Source: Tilletia caries
Taxonomy: Eukaryota; Basidiomycota; Exobasidiomycetes; Tilletiales; Tilletiaceae
Assembly (NCBI GenBank): GCA_032718865.1
Contig: JALUTQ010000037.1
Span: 620,001-684,000 of the forward strand
Direction of reading: 5' to 3'
Length of the DNA: 64,000 nt
Shown here in pieces: positions 54,196 to 64,000 of this stretch. The notes under the pieces were generated by a model, which did no database searches, was not told where the DNA came from, and worked only from the letters and a program-made list of their open reading frames with translations. How positions within the stretch are numbered: position 1 is the stretch's first letter; each line of letters starts with the position of its first letter. The translations under genes and the position numbers were made by a program.

Positions 54196-56280
54196 TCATG
54201 CCTCCGCCTCCACCTGCGGCTCAGGTTCTACCTCCGCATACAGGATGTATCCTCGGTCCACCAGTACGCCCCGGTCGCGGATGATGACAGAGTACTACAA
54301 CACGATGAACCACAAGGGCGTCAGAGGAAAAGGAAAAGTGTCATGAGTTGAGGGCCCTGAGAAACACTATGTACTCACCTTCATCACCCAGCGTGGGACG
54401 AGCCGGTGTCCTTCAGGGACGGGGTGCGGTAGTGCATCGCGGAACTCCTTCAGGAGCGTCGGGAGCGTTCGCTTCGGAAGGACGTCTGTAATTCACTCGA
54501 AAGAAACTCAGCATTTCGCCCTTCTTTCTCGCCCGCGCGCGCACATGAAGAAAAAAAAGAAGGAACTAAACTCACCTTTCCGATCGCTGTCGGCCACAGG
54601 CACAATCCCCTCCTGCTCGCACCACTCCGTGATGGCGGTAAACTCATCGTCCTCCCTGGTGCCAGACGACCTGCCCCTGCCGGCACTTTCGACCGAAGAC
54701 GAGCCCGAGTGGGAACCAGACGTAGAGGGTATGGCCATTGCGACAGCCGGCTGTTGCTGTTGTTGTTGTTGTGATTGTGGCCCTCTCACACTGCCATTCC
54801 CATTCCCATTCCCATTCCCATTCGCGCTCGCGCTCGTCGAGCCAGCAGAAGAAGAGCTATTCGAGAGCGAGACAGTAATCAACCTCGGCCGTCTCACATC
54901 CCGCGGCGTCGAATACACATCCGGCCATCGAGCACCATCGTTCTGCCCAATCGCACCCGCGCCCGCGCCCGCGCCTGCATTCCCCGCTTGGGACAGCGAC
55001 CGGACGAGCGAGGACGAGACGGAGGGCGTCGTTGGGGGTGGGCCGCCGGGTGGGTGTGGCATGCCGTGGAGGAAGTGAAAGAGGGTCTGGAGGGAGGAGA
55101 GGGAGAAGCGGGAGAGGCCTAGGGAGAGGAGTTGCGGGTTCGGGGAGAGGTTCTATTCACGGACCATGGCGCAGCGTAATGTCAGTTTATCCTCTCTACA
55201 TCAAAAGGGAAAATGAGGGGTGGAAAGGAAAAAACTCACGCGCCATAGCTCAGCCACAACCTGTAGCCGCTCCTCCAGCGCGCGTTGAAGTTCCTGTCCG
55301 CCCTGCGACCCACCACGACCGAGAGAAAGGTCGAAATTGGCCTGCGGGAACGAAAGCAGCAACGTATCCACCGTGATAATCCCCGTCGAAGCCGACAATC
55401 TTTTAAGCGCATTCTCAACATACGTAGCGAGCTTATCCGCCTGTGCATGAACCTGCGCCTCACGCGCCCTGGCGTCGCTCTCGCTCTCGGTGTCCGAAGG
55501 GGAGGAGATGTCGTCGAGGAAGAAGAGCTTCGCTGTGACGTCGAACGCGCTCCTGGCCTCGGGACTGCACGGGTCCAGCGTCGTCGGGTTCGAGATGGTG
55601 GCCGGGTGAGGCAGACTGAGCGTCTTGGTGCGGGGCTGCCAGCCGTACGAGATATACGGTGGACGCCGACGCGATGATGACGACGACGACGACGACGGTA
55701 TCACTGTCGATGTCGACGTTGAAGATGATGAAGCCGCACCATTCACAGAAGCGCGCGTGGGTGACGCGTTCCCACTCCGATTCGGCGTCGTGTACCCCGA
55801 CCGCGACCAGAACGGGTTCGGGAAGAACCCCGTGCGCGCGGGAGGCAAGTCCTGCGGCAGCTCCGGCAAGAGACCCGGCAGCGTCGAGGCGGATACCGGT
55901 CGGAGAAGCGGTGACGCGGCGGAGGAAGAAGGCTGCGAATCTGCCAATCGCGGACTGAGGACGTCGTGCTGTTTGAGGACGTTGACTCTGCTGTTACTAG
56001 CAGCAGCAGCAGTAGCAGCAGCGTTGGCCGCGGCCGCCGCGCTCCCACCGCAGTCCGGCATCGCACTCGCGTCGCCGGAGTCTGTGCCCCAGTCCTGTTC
56101 CTGCGCGTCAAGGGCGAAGTGGAGCGTCTCGTGGAGGGCGTGTGCGAGTTCGCCGTCGATGCTGGGCTTGAGCTGTCTGGCGACGTCGTGCGTGTATAGG
56201 TAGAGAGCGGAGAGCGCGTCGCCCGCTCCTGCCGCCGTCGTCGTCGTTGTCATTTTCAAAGGCGGTGGCAGGGATGACAT
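54196..56280 (-). CDS. GCLM: Glutamate-cysteine ligase modifier (regulatory) subunit homologue, enlarged
   Basis: Four exons (56280-55240, 55152-54576, 54485-54379, 54294-54196); 607 residues against 274 in human GCLM. Conserved blocks appear in family order: VTAKLFFLDD (human VSAKLFIVES), ITVDTLLLSFPQAN (LDSVIIASPP), NPQLLSLGLSRFSLSSLQTLF (KKIVAIGTSDLDKTQLEQLY), DVLPKRTLPTLLKEFRDALP (DPKELLSEASFQEALQESIP) and VPRWVMKYSVIIRDRGVL then GYILYAE (VPLWLLRYSVIVKSRGII then GYILQAK). In animals it binds the catalytic ligase and raises its affinity for glutamate in glutathione synthesis. Two long Ser/Ala/Asn/Gln-rich inserts separate the blocks. The fold is aldo-keto-reductase-like. The same role in this fungus is inference. 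Confidence 0.85.
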
Positions 56281-56633
56281 CGTGGGAAGGGTGGGCCGCA
56301 GAAGGGAGGGGAATCAGGGAATGCGCGATGGGGACAGAAGACCAGAAACCAGAGCCCGGTCCTTATATACGCTCGATCTCTTGCTTGCAATGCAATAATT
56401 TGCCCTTGGAACGATCTGACTTTCCCGGCTTCACTCAGCGTACGGCCGTACACGCGCTCGTTCCCGGACATACCGGCTTCCCAGTTTCCACCAACGGGGG
56501 ACGAGCTGTTCATAGATGAAGTCGATGTGGATTATGTATGCTCGCTTGTGTATAAGCAGGAGGAGGAGAGATGAATGAATGGGGAACATCTGGAGACGAT
56601 GCCCAGGAAAGGAGAGAATGGATGAGCCAGATC
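56281..56633. other. Intergenic region upstream of the GCLM-like gene
   Basis: 353 bp. 'ccttatatacgc' near 56360 gives a TATA-like site about 80 bp before the GCLM ATG (minus-strand gene). No other feature seen. Confidence 0.4.
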
Positions 56634-58040
56634 TCATACCGCCTCGCCCGCCCGCCGTGACCGAGCCCTTCCTCGCCGCCCAAGAACCGCTTCAACCTGC
56701 ATATTCTGAATCAACCGCGGACCGACCCCCCGATTCAACCCCGCCCGCCCAGCCGCAGCAGCCTGGAGGTTTGCCGTCCACATCGTCCAGAAGGCCTCCG
56801 CCTGCTCCTGTTGCAACTTGAGCCCCGGAGCCATCTGGAACGCCGGTGTCGTCAGCAGGGTGGGCGATGGTGGCGGTCCGGACCGGTGGTGTGGGAGGGG
56901 TGTGAGGGGCGCTAACATCGGAGTGGGTGGGGTCAGGTTGATCTCGATCGCTCCGAACTGGTGCGAGATCGAGAACGGCCGTCGGGTGGGCGTGGGCCGA
57001 GGAGGACCTCGGGACGTGGGCGGGTTGGTGGTGGCATGCGTCACTTTGCCGCATCCGTTTGAGTTCTGCGCACTCTCACTTTCGTCCGATGATGACGACG
57101 AGGACGAGGTCGAACCGGAAGTACTGCTTTCTTCGCTCGAGCTCGCCTGCGAACTATCTGTTTCCGAGGAAGAAGACGGTGCAGACACCACGACCACTTG
57201 TCTCGGCGTCCGCACATCATCGACAGCGAAGTCCGTCTGCGTCGACGGGGACGACTCCGGCGCGATCCTACCATCGTTCGTGCAGAAGGATGTATGCAGG
57301 ATCGTTGGAGACGCCGGAGTCGAGACCGAGCGAGCGCGAGGACTCAAGAAAGCAGCCGAACCGGGCTTAGGCCGCGAATGAGCGCCTGCGGCACGCTGAG
57401 CATCGACGTACTTGGAGATCTGGGCGAGCGAAGGGATCCGGACATGGCCGAACTTAGCCGCTCGACGGGTGGCGAAGCTCTTGGGAGCCACATCAAAGCC
57501 GCTCAGCCCGTTGTCGCCGAGGCATGAGGATGCAGCATCGCCATCCTCCTCGTCCTGCTCACTCTCGATGCGGAAGGAGGGCACAGGTAAGGCCCGAGCG
57601 TTCGCAGCCGGATCTGATGGGGGTCCTGGCTTGCTGCCTCCTTCGGGATGAGTGGATTCCGGGTCGTTCACGATGATCGGCATAGAAACGCTTGTGCTCA
57701 TAAAGAACAGCCGAGGGTTCTGCTGTTGCAACCGAAGTCGGGGACGTTGGATCTCCGGATCGGATTCTTTCCGTCTCCGAGCTGTCGATGCTGATAGAGC
57801 GGACAACAGTCGGTTTTGGGCCTCCTCCCGGGGGGTGAGCGGGAACGAGACAGAAGAAGGCAAGTGCGTGGGCGTCGAGCATGATGAGCTGGTCGAGTTG
57901 CTGATATGGTTCGGAAGAAGAATGGAAACATGTTCATGATGTTGATTGTTGCTGAGCTGAAGTTGCTGTTGTTCGTTGCCCACGACGATCTCCGGGAAGA
58001 GTCCGAAGGGAGCGCGTTGATGATGAAGGGTGCCGATCAT
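56634..58040 (-). CDS. Unrecognised Ser/Pro-rich, largely disordered protein
   Basis: One coding exon from the ATG at 58040, 468 residues. The region just upstream contains a clear intron (GTGAGT at 58199-58194 to cttgtcag before about 58112), so a 5'-UTR exon precedes it. The protein has a Gln/Asn/His-rich start, a basic helix-like part (LTPREEAQNRLLSALSASTA), an Arg/Lys patch (FATRRAAKFGHVRIPSLAQI), a long Ser/Glu/Asp run, Pro-rich segments (FGAIEINLTPPTPMLAPLTP) and a possibly helical end (GLKLQQEQAEAFWTMWTANL) followed by basic residues. No domain is recognised. It may be a regulatory or scaffold protein. Element copy 2 is inserted 490 bp upstream of the ATG. Confidence 0.6.
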   Translation of the reverse strand: MIGTLHHQRAPFGLFPEIVVGNEQQQLQLSNNQHHEHVSILLPNHISNSTSSSCSTPTHLPSSVSFPLTPREEAQNRLLSALSASTARRRKESDPEIQRPRLRLQQQNPRLFFMSTSVSMPIIVNDPESTHPEGGSKPGPPSDPAANARALPVPSFRIESEQDEEDGDAASSCLGDNGLSGFDVAPKSFATRRAAKFGHVRIPSLAQISKYVDAQRAAGAHSRPKPGSAAFLSPRARSVSTPASPTILHTSFCTNDGRIAPESSPSTQTDFAVDDVRTPRQVVVVSAPSSSSETDSSQASSSEESSTSGSTSSSSSSSDESESAQNSNGCGKVTHATTNPPTSRGPPRPTPTRRPFSISHQFGAIEINLTPPTPMLAPLTPLPHHRSGPPPSPTLLTTPAFQMAPGLKLQQEQAEAFWTMWTANLQAAAAGRAGLNRGVGPRLIQNMQVEAVLGRRGRARSRRAGEAV

Positions 58041-58523
58041 TATGAAGGGTGTGCAACTTGTCTCGTCGTGGTTCAGGTTTTTGGGGACAGGCACCGATGG
58101 TAAGATCGATTGAAGCTGACAAGATCGAGGGGGGCTGCGGGTCAGGGCCTCAATATGATGAGCACATGGAACTTCGACAGCCGATCCTGAACTACTCACT
58201 TTCTCCGATTAGGTGGGCAAGGGAGCGAGCGGCCTTGAGAAAAGAAGGTGAAGGCGAATGCGAAAGTGACGTAAAAACCGGTGGAGCACGAAATCGTGTT
58301 GTGAAGCTGACCTGCAGCTTTGTGAAAGCGAACTGAAGAAGGAAAAAAGCAAGAAGAAAGGAGAGAAAGGGGCCAGCCCAGAGAGTCGGTAGTCCGCTCA
58401 GAACTTCGCAGAGGCCGTCTTTTGAGGGAAACCTGCGTGCAACGAAAGTATGAGACAAAGGGGGGAGAGATGAGGTAGGAGTAAGGGCGGATGGCGACGG
58501 ATGAGCGGGTGAAGAGATATGCT
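58041..58523. other. Leader/promoter region between the disordered-protein gene and element copy 2
   Basis: 483 bp with a GTGAGT donor (58194-58199, minus strand) of a 5' intron and a hydrophobic-looking but ATG-less frame at 58200-58540. Its last bases adjoin the left target duplication (58524-58529). Confidence 0.45.
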
Positions 58524-58529
58524 CGAAAT

Positions 58530-58664
58530 TATGGAACGCCGTTTTCACCACCTCCGCTTTTCCCTTTCGCTTTTCCCTTTTCGCTTTTCGCTTTTCCCTT
58601 TTCGCTTTTCGCTTTTCGCTTTCCGCTTTTCGCTTTTCGCTTTTTCCCTTTTTCCCTTTTCGCC
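58530..58664 (+). repeat. Terminal inverted repeat of element copy 2, left side
   Basis: Matches the right-hand repeat of copy 1: TATGGAACGCCGTTTTCACC then TTTTCGC/TTTTCCC heptamers, with two units expanded to five or more T. Confidence 0.88.
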
Positions 58665-60423
58665 ATGAATTTCATGACGACTTCCAGCCTCTCACGCTCT
58701 CGCCCACCATTATCCCTCATACATCACAGTCGACTAAGTCCCAGCCAGCTTCAAACGCTGCCCAGACCTTATCCCGAGCCAAATAGTGCTCGTTTTCCCC
58801 TGGTGCCTGGTGGGCAGCAAGTACTAAAGTAGGTTGCAGCTGACCTCTGGGCTCTGATGCCCGTTGCTGCTGAGTGCTGACTACTTTCTCCTCCACTGTT
58901 GCCTCCAACAGTCCCTTTACTCGCTTTGCTCTGCCTGACTGACACTTCAATCTTTCCATTTTTGATGTCTGGTGATCTTTTCCACTCCAGCTGACTCGTT
59001 TCCTTTCAATCTCCCTCAGATACGCATATCTTCCTTTTCTGCTGCCTTTGATGCCTCAGCTCCAGCCTCCATTATCCAGAGTTATCTGATCCACGCGGCA
59101 GGCCATTATCGACCCTAGTCCCTCTCACAGTCTCACTGCCGTCGTTCTCTGTGTCTGCGCGCCAGGTGCACCTTTTTCACAACCCGGACAGCTCCCTCGG
59201 CCTCCGCTGCGCGACGCCTCATGGAAGGTCAAAGGTGACATGGTGGATGCATGTCTCGGCCAGTTGCAGAGGGAGAAGCCAAGTCCACTCCCTGCCGCTT
59301 CATGCTGATAGCTGAGCCATATTTACCACGTGGATCTTCATCTCATCTCATCTGGCCTCGGGCCTCAAGCTGTCAAATTAGGTGTAACTCACGTGGCCGC
59401 TACAGATGGGCCATGTGATTCTGCTGCCCAATGCTGGTCTATTGATTGTACATGTCCAACTCTGACATTTGGTGGTCTCAGAACGTTACTGACTCCACTC
59501 ACTAGTCTCCCCAGCAAGAAATCAGGTACGAGCCGACCAGCCCGGTTACGCGCTTTTGCGCCATGCGCACTTCTCGTTCTCTCCCATGGACCACGGTCTG
59601 ACGGTCCTTGCGAAATTTGAAGCCTGTGGGAAAGCAGCAAGGAATGAGAGTGGTGTGTACGAGAGAGCAACGACCGAGAAGGAAGGAAAGATGGAGCGAC
59701 ATACCGATAGATGCATCATTTCCAAAATGACATGAATTCTCCCCTGATGTCGATTTGCTGACAGAGAGCGCGCTGCATGGCTGGCAACGCCCTCTGCCGG
59801 CAAATCAGGCGAGGCCGAACCTCAGACTTGTGCGAGCCCTGTAATCCTCCGCTCTCCGCCGATGGAATGGTGTCTAGCTGCGGGCAGGGGAGGAGAAGGG
59901 AAGTAAAGAACAGGGAGCAGAAAAATATGCGTCAGTATAAGTGAGCCGTACTAGCTCTGGCATTGAGTTCATCGTACCTGTCGGCTGTCTGTGCGGATGT
60001 GAGAGTACGGGGAAGGAGAAGAAGACGATTGGACACAGTGTCTGACTGTCTGTCAGAGACGCAAGCACATATGGGAACATGTGCGCGACATAACGTGTGA
60101 GATGGGCGGATAGACCTAAGCGTTCGCGGCTCGCGCACAAGAGCCAACAATAGGCCGGGGCCGGCGCAAAGGAAGGAGTTCTCTTGATGTCTGTATAAAA
60201 AGAGAAAATGCGAGGGAGCAAAGAATAGGGGAGATAAGACAGGGAGGGAAGGATGAGAGAGTGTCAGCAGTATCAGAGCAAATGAGGTCGAGCCGGAAGG
60301 AGAGAAGTGAGCAGCAGGCCATTATTTGAGACTTCGAACGAGGTCAGGAAACAGGGATACCTATCTAGTCTTCATGTGAATGAGTGCGGGCAGCGGGAAG
60401 AGCGAGAAGTCGGGCATGTTGTT

Positions 60424-60556
60424 GGCGAAAAGGGAAAAGGGAAAAGGGAAAAGCGAAAAGCGAAAAGCGGAAAGCGAAAAGCGAAAAGCGAAAAGGGAAA
60501 AGCGAAAAGGGAAAAGCGAAAGGGAAAAGCGGAGGTGGTGAAAACGGCGTTCCATA
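60424..60556 (-). repeat. Terminal inverted repeat of element copy 2, right side
   Basis: Matches the left-hand repeat of copy 1 but with more heptamer units (133 bp against 98 bp). Confidence 0.88.
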
Positions 60557-60562
60557 CGAAAT

Positions 60563-62503
60563 GAGGTCTTGATAGGCAGTAAGGCGACGAGGAACTGTAG
60601 CACTCAGGAGCGGGATGAGGGAAGACAAAGGGATATCAATGCTGTAACGAGCATGGGAAAAGGTCTGGACTCGGAGTGCTGGCGAGATGTATAGGTCGAT
60701 GCCGGGGTCCGGGAATCGGAAATGCGGACTTGCCGTCCAAGACTGAGCCGATGACGCAGGGCGCAGATGGGCAGATGAAGTCCTGCGAACGCCGACCTCG
60801 CTGTCGGGGCTGTATGTCTCCTGTTTGACGCCGATGTTCCTGATCGAGCAGTCGACGTGGCCAGCACACGGATGATACAGCGAGTATGCGGTTGGACAGC
60901 GAGTATGCGGTTGGATCACGGAGCTTCGTCGCGCGCGCAGCGTGCTCCTGTTCCTGTTCCTGGTCACAGAAGGGTGGGGAGGGAGGGGAAAGGGGAGGGA
61001 TGAGGATGCTCAACGGGGGTGAGCTGACCTCGCAGGGAGAAACTCCATGATTGTATTACCGATTTTTCCTTGAAGTTCCGATCCGATCACACGATCTGCT
61101 GACTGGTCATTGGAACAGCTTGGTTCGTTGATGGTTCCTCTGCCATTCGGAAGATTCTTGTTCTGAATGGGTTGGTGTTGAATATCTTCCTTGGAGCGTT
61201 GATCGTGTCCGGACGTCTGAGCGCTCAGCGCTGGGCCTGAAAGTCTGATCGAGAGGTGCTGAGCTTAGGTCGAAGCGGAGCTGGCAAACGGTTGCGAAGA
61301 ACTTCGACGCGCTCGAGGTGGGCGGTGGGCGTGCATGAAAAATCCCAACGGTCGCCGCTCCGACGGTCGCTCTGGTAAAAAACCCCTAAGCAAAGCAAAC
61401 GGAACTCTTCAGCGCTGTTGGTTACTTTGCAGAGGATGTCAGCGTTGAGAAAGATATAGGGCCACTTGCCTTGCGGCTATCGCAGCTGTCCGCGATGCTG
61501 TCAGAGAATGCCGAAGCGGATGTTTGAGCTGAAGGGCGTCCCGTGCGCCTGCAGACAGTGGACATGACGGTATAACAGCAGGCCAACTTCATGCTGCACC
61601 GTCCATAGGTGCATGGACCACTCATCTGTGTCGAACCGAGGGAGGTGAAGCGGAGCAAGGAGGAACATAAAGTCGTGTCAGCGAAGAGAGGGTCAGTGGG
61701 TGGCAAAGAACAGGCCGAGCTCATGATTCGCGATCGAGTTAGCAACCGCAAATGCGAGTGCCACGGACAAGGCATGGCACAAGGGAGAGAGGTTTAGATG
61801 AGCCTGTGTATACCGTGGCTCTCGCTGTGGAAGTCGGGCGAGTGTTGGAGGGCTGCGGTTGAATTGAATGAGGCAGTCAGCTTCTCATCCTGCGATGCGT
61901 GGAAATGTTTTGCATGGGGAGGCGAATGAGCCAGGTATACGAATGAGGGACTCATGATACTGGATGATGCTCCCCGTCGAAGGCAGAGGGAGCACGAGGC
62001 GATGACCCTGCTTCCATCTGACGGTCTGCCCTGAGCACGGGCAGTGCGGAGTGCGGTCTGTGAGTCGGTGACTGGGTGAGCGTTCGTGGTGATGGCCAGC
62101 GGAACACTGATCACGAGGAGATCGCACTTCGCAGGGACAGCACCGATGGGATGGGACCGAGCAAAACACTGACTGCCTTGCTTCCACCACCACCTTAACA
62201 TCATCCCTTCCCTCCCCTCCCCTCGTCTCCACCGCCCCTCGCCCCGTCTGGTCCACACGGCAGCGTCTGCTTCACTCGTCAACTCACTCACACTCGCCGT
62301 TGAGTCCGTTCTCCCTCAGAAAATTTAAGGATCTGCCGTTCCATCACTCTCCCGAGCCCCCAACACTCATCCCCACCCAACCTGTCAACGACCAACAACA
62401 ACAGCACCACACACGCACACAGACACCCACCCACGCGCACACACAGCAGCAGCAGAACATCATCTCCATCTCGTAGTTCCACGGATATCAGCCCACAAGC
62501 AAC
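60563..62503. other. 1.9-kb intergenic region upstream of RAC1
   Basis: No recognised gene on either strand. A 19-bp unit is tandemly duplicated at 60877-60914. The last 180 bp form a CA/CT-rich leader (many CACAC and CAACAA repeats at 62385-62460) that presumably belongs to the RAC1 5' UTR. Confidence 0.5.
60877..60914. repeat. Tandem duplication of a 19-bp unit
   Basis: ACAGCGAGTATGCGGTTGG occurs twice in direct succession. Both units look identical; no role is apparent. Confidence 0.85.
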
Positions 62504-63719
<1,216 letters not shown>

Positions 63720-64000
63720 AGTGAAGAAAGAGAATGACCAGAGCCGGGGGGGAACAAAGGGGCATGCGGAGATTGGGTGGTACGAAGGCAGACACGTGAG
63801 CAGGAGTACAGGGAGGCAAAGATTGGACCACACATAGAATCGGATTAGGGACGGAGGGCGTGGAAGGGTGCAATAGCGGACGATGGGTGCTGCGGGTTGG
63901 GATCGACGGGGAGCGGAATTATGGAAGACTCGGTGTGAATGGGTCGAGTCTGCTGGCGTGTACGGGTCGTGACTCTATTCACGAACGAGCATCAAGTCGA

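Larger units (their letters stand above)
58530..60556 (-). mobile_element. Copy 2 (inverted) of the 2.03-kb TIR DNA element
   Basis: Same element as at 32891-34916, in opposite orientation and differing by only a few substitutions by eye, heptamer number in the terminal repeats and the ~17-bp T-rich insertion of copy 1. It is bordered by the direct repeat CGAAAT (58524-58529 and 60557-60562), a different 6-bp target from copy 1, so the two inserted independently. Terminal repeats are 58530-58664 and 60424-60556. No transposase is encoded. The close similarity suggests recent movement or gene conversion. Confidence 0.9.

Overview
The window reads as a gene-dense piece of a fungal nuclear chromosome, most likely a basidiomycete. 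Genes lie on both strands without operons. Most are split by many short introns (about 65 to 120 nt) with GTGAGT/GTAAGT donors, a CTGAC-type branch site and a CAG/TAG acceptor. SMC6 alone has 22 introns and Argonaute 16. Long low-complexity inserts (Gln, Ser/Ala, Asp/Glu, Arg-Gly) interrupt otherwise conserved proteins. The exact class (Tremellomycetes, Ustilaginomycotina or Pucciniomycotina) cannot be settled by reading alone. No tRNA, rRNA or CRISPR array was found.

Layout, left to right. 0-2.5 kb: tail of an acidic protein, the splicing factor PRP38, and a small coiled-coil protein that may be Mediator subunit 9. 2.5-9.4 kb: mostly non-coding DNA around one secreted pepsin-like aspartic protease, plus decayed fragments of a glutamate synthase and perhaps an acyl-CoA dehydrogenase. 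9.4-20.8 kb: a very large zinc-finger protein with two tandem OrsD-type modules, an RNase P/MRP subunit (RPR2/RPP21 family) and SMC6. 21-26.5 kb: an unrecognised 270-residue protein and a 1080-residue bHLH factor with an expanded loop. 28-32.6 kb: V-ATPase subunit H and the pyruvate dehydrogenase E1 alpha subunit. 32.9-34.9 kb: a 2026-bp transposable element. 35.6-43 kb: Argonaute and GPI mannosyltransferase I (PIG-M). 43.7-56.3 kb: GID7/WDR26, RRP6 and RNase H2 catalytic subunit as a divergent pair, and a glutamate-cysteine ligase modifier (GCLM) homologue of twice the usual size. 56.6-58 kb: a disordered Ser-rich protein. 58.5-60.6 kb: a second, inverted copy of the transposable element. 62.5-63.7 kb: a Rac GTPase that includes a 17-nt exon.

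Most genes are unrelated housekeeping genes. RNA and genome-stability functions are common (PRP38, RPR2, SMC6, AGO, RRP6, RNH201), but nothing shows a functional cluster. The clearest unusual element is the pair of near-identical ~2.03-kb elements. Both have 6-bp target duplications, TAT...ATA ends and terminal inverted repeats built from arrays of a TTTTCGC heptamer. Neither carries a recognisable transposase. They face each other across a 23.6-kb block that contains Argonaute.
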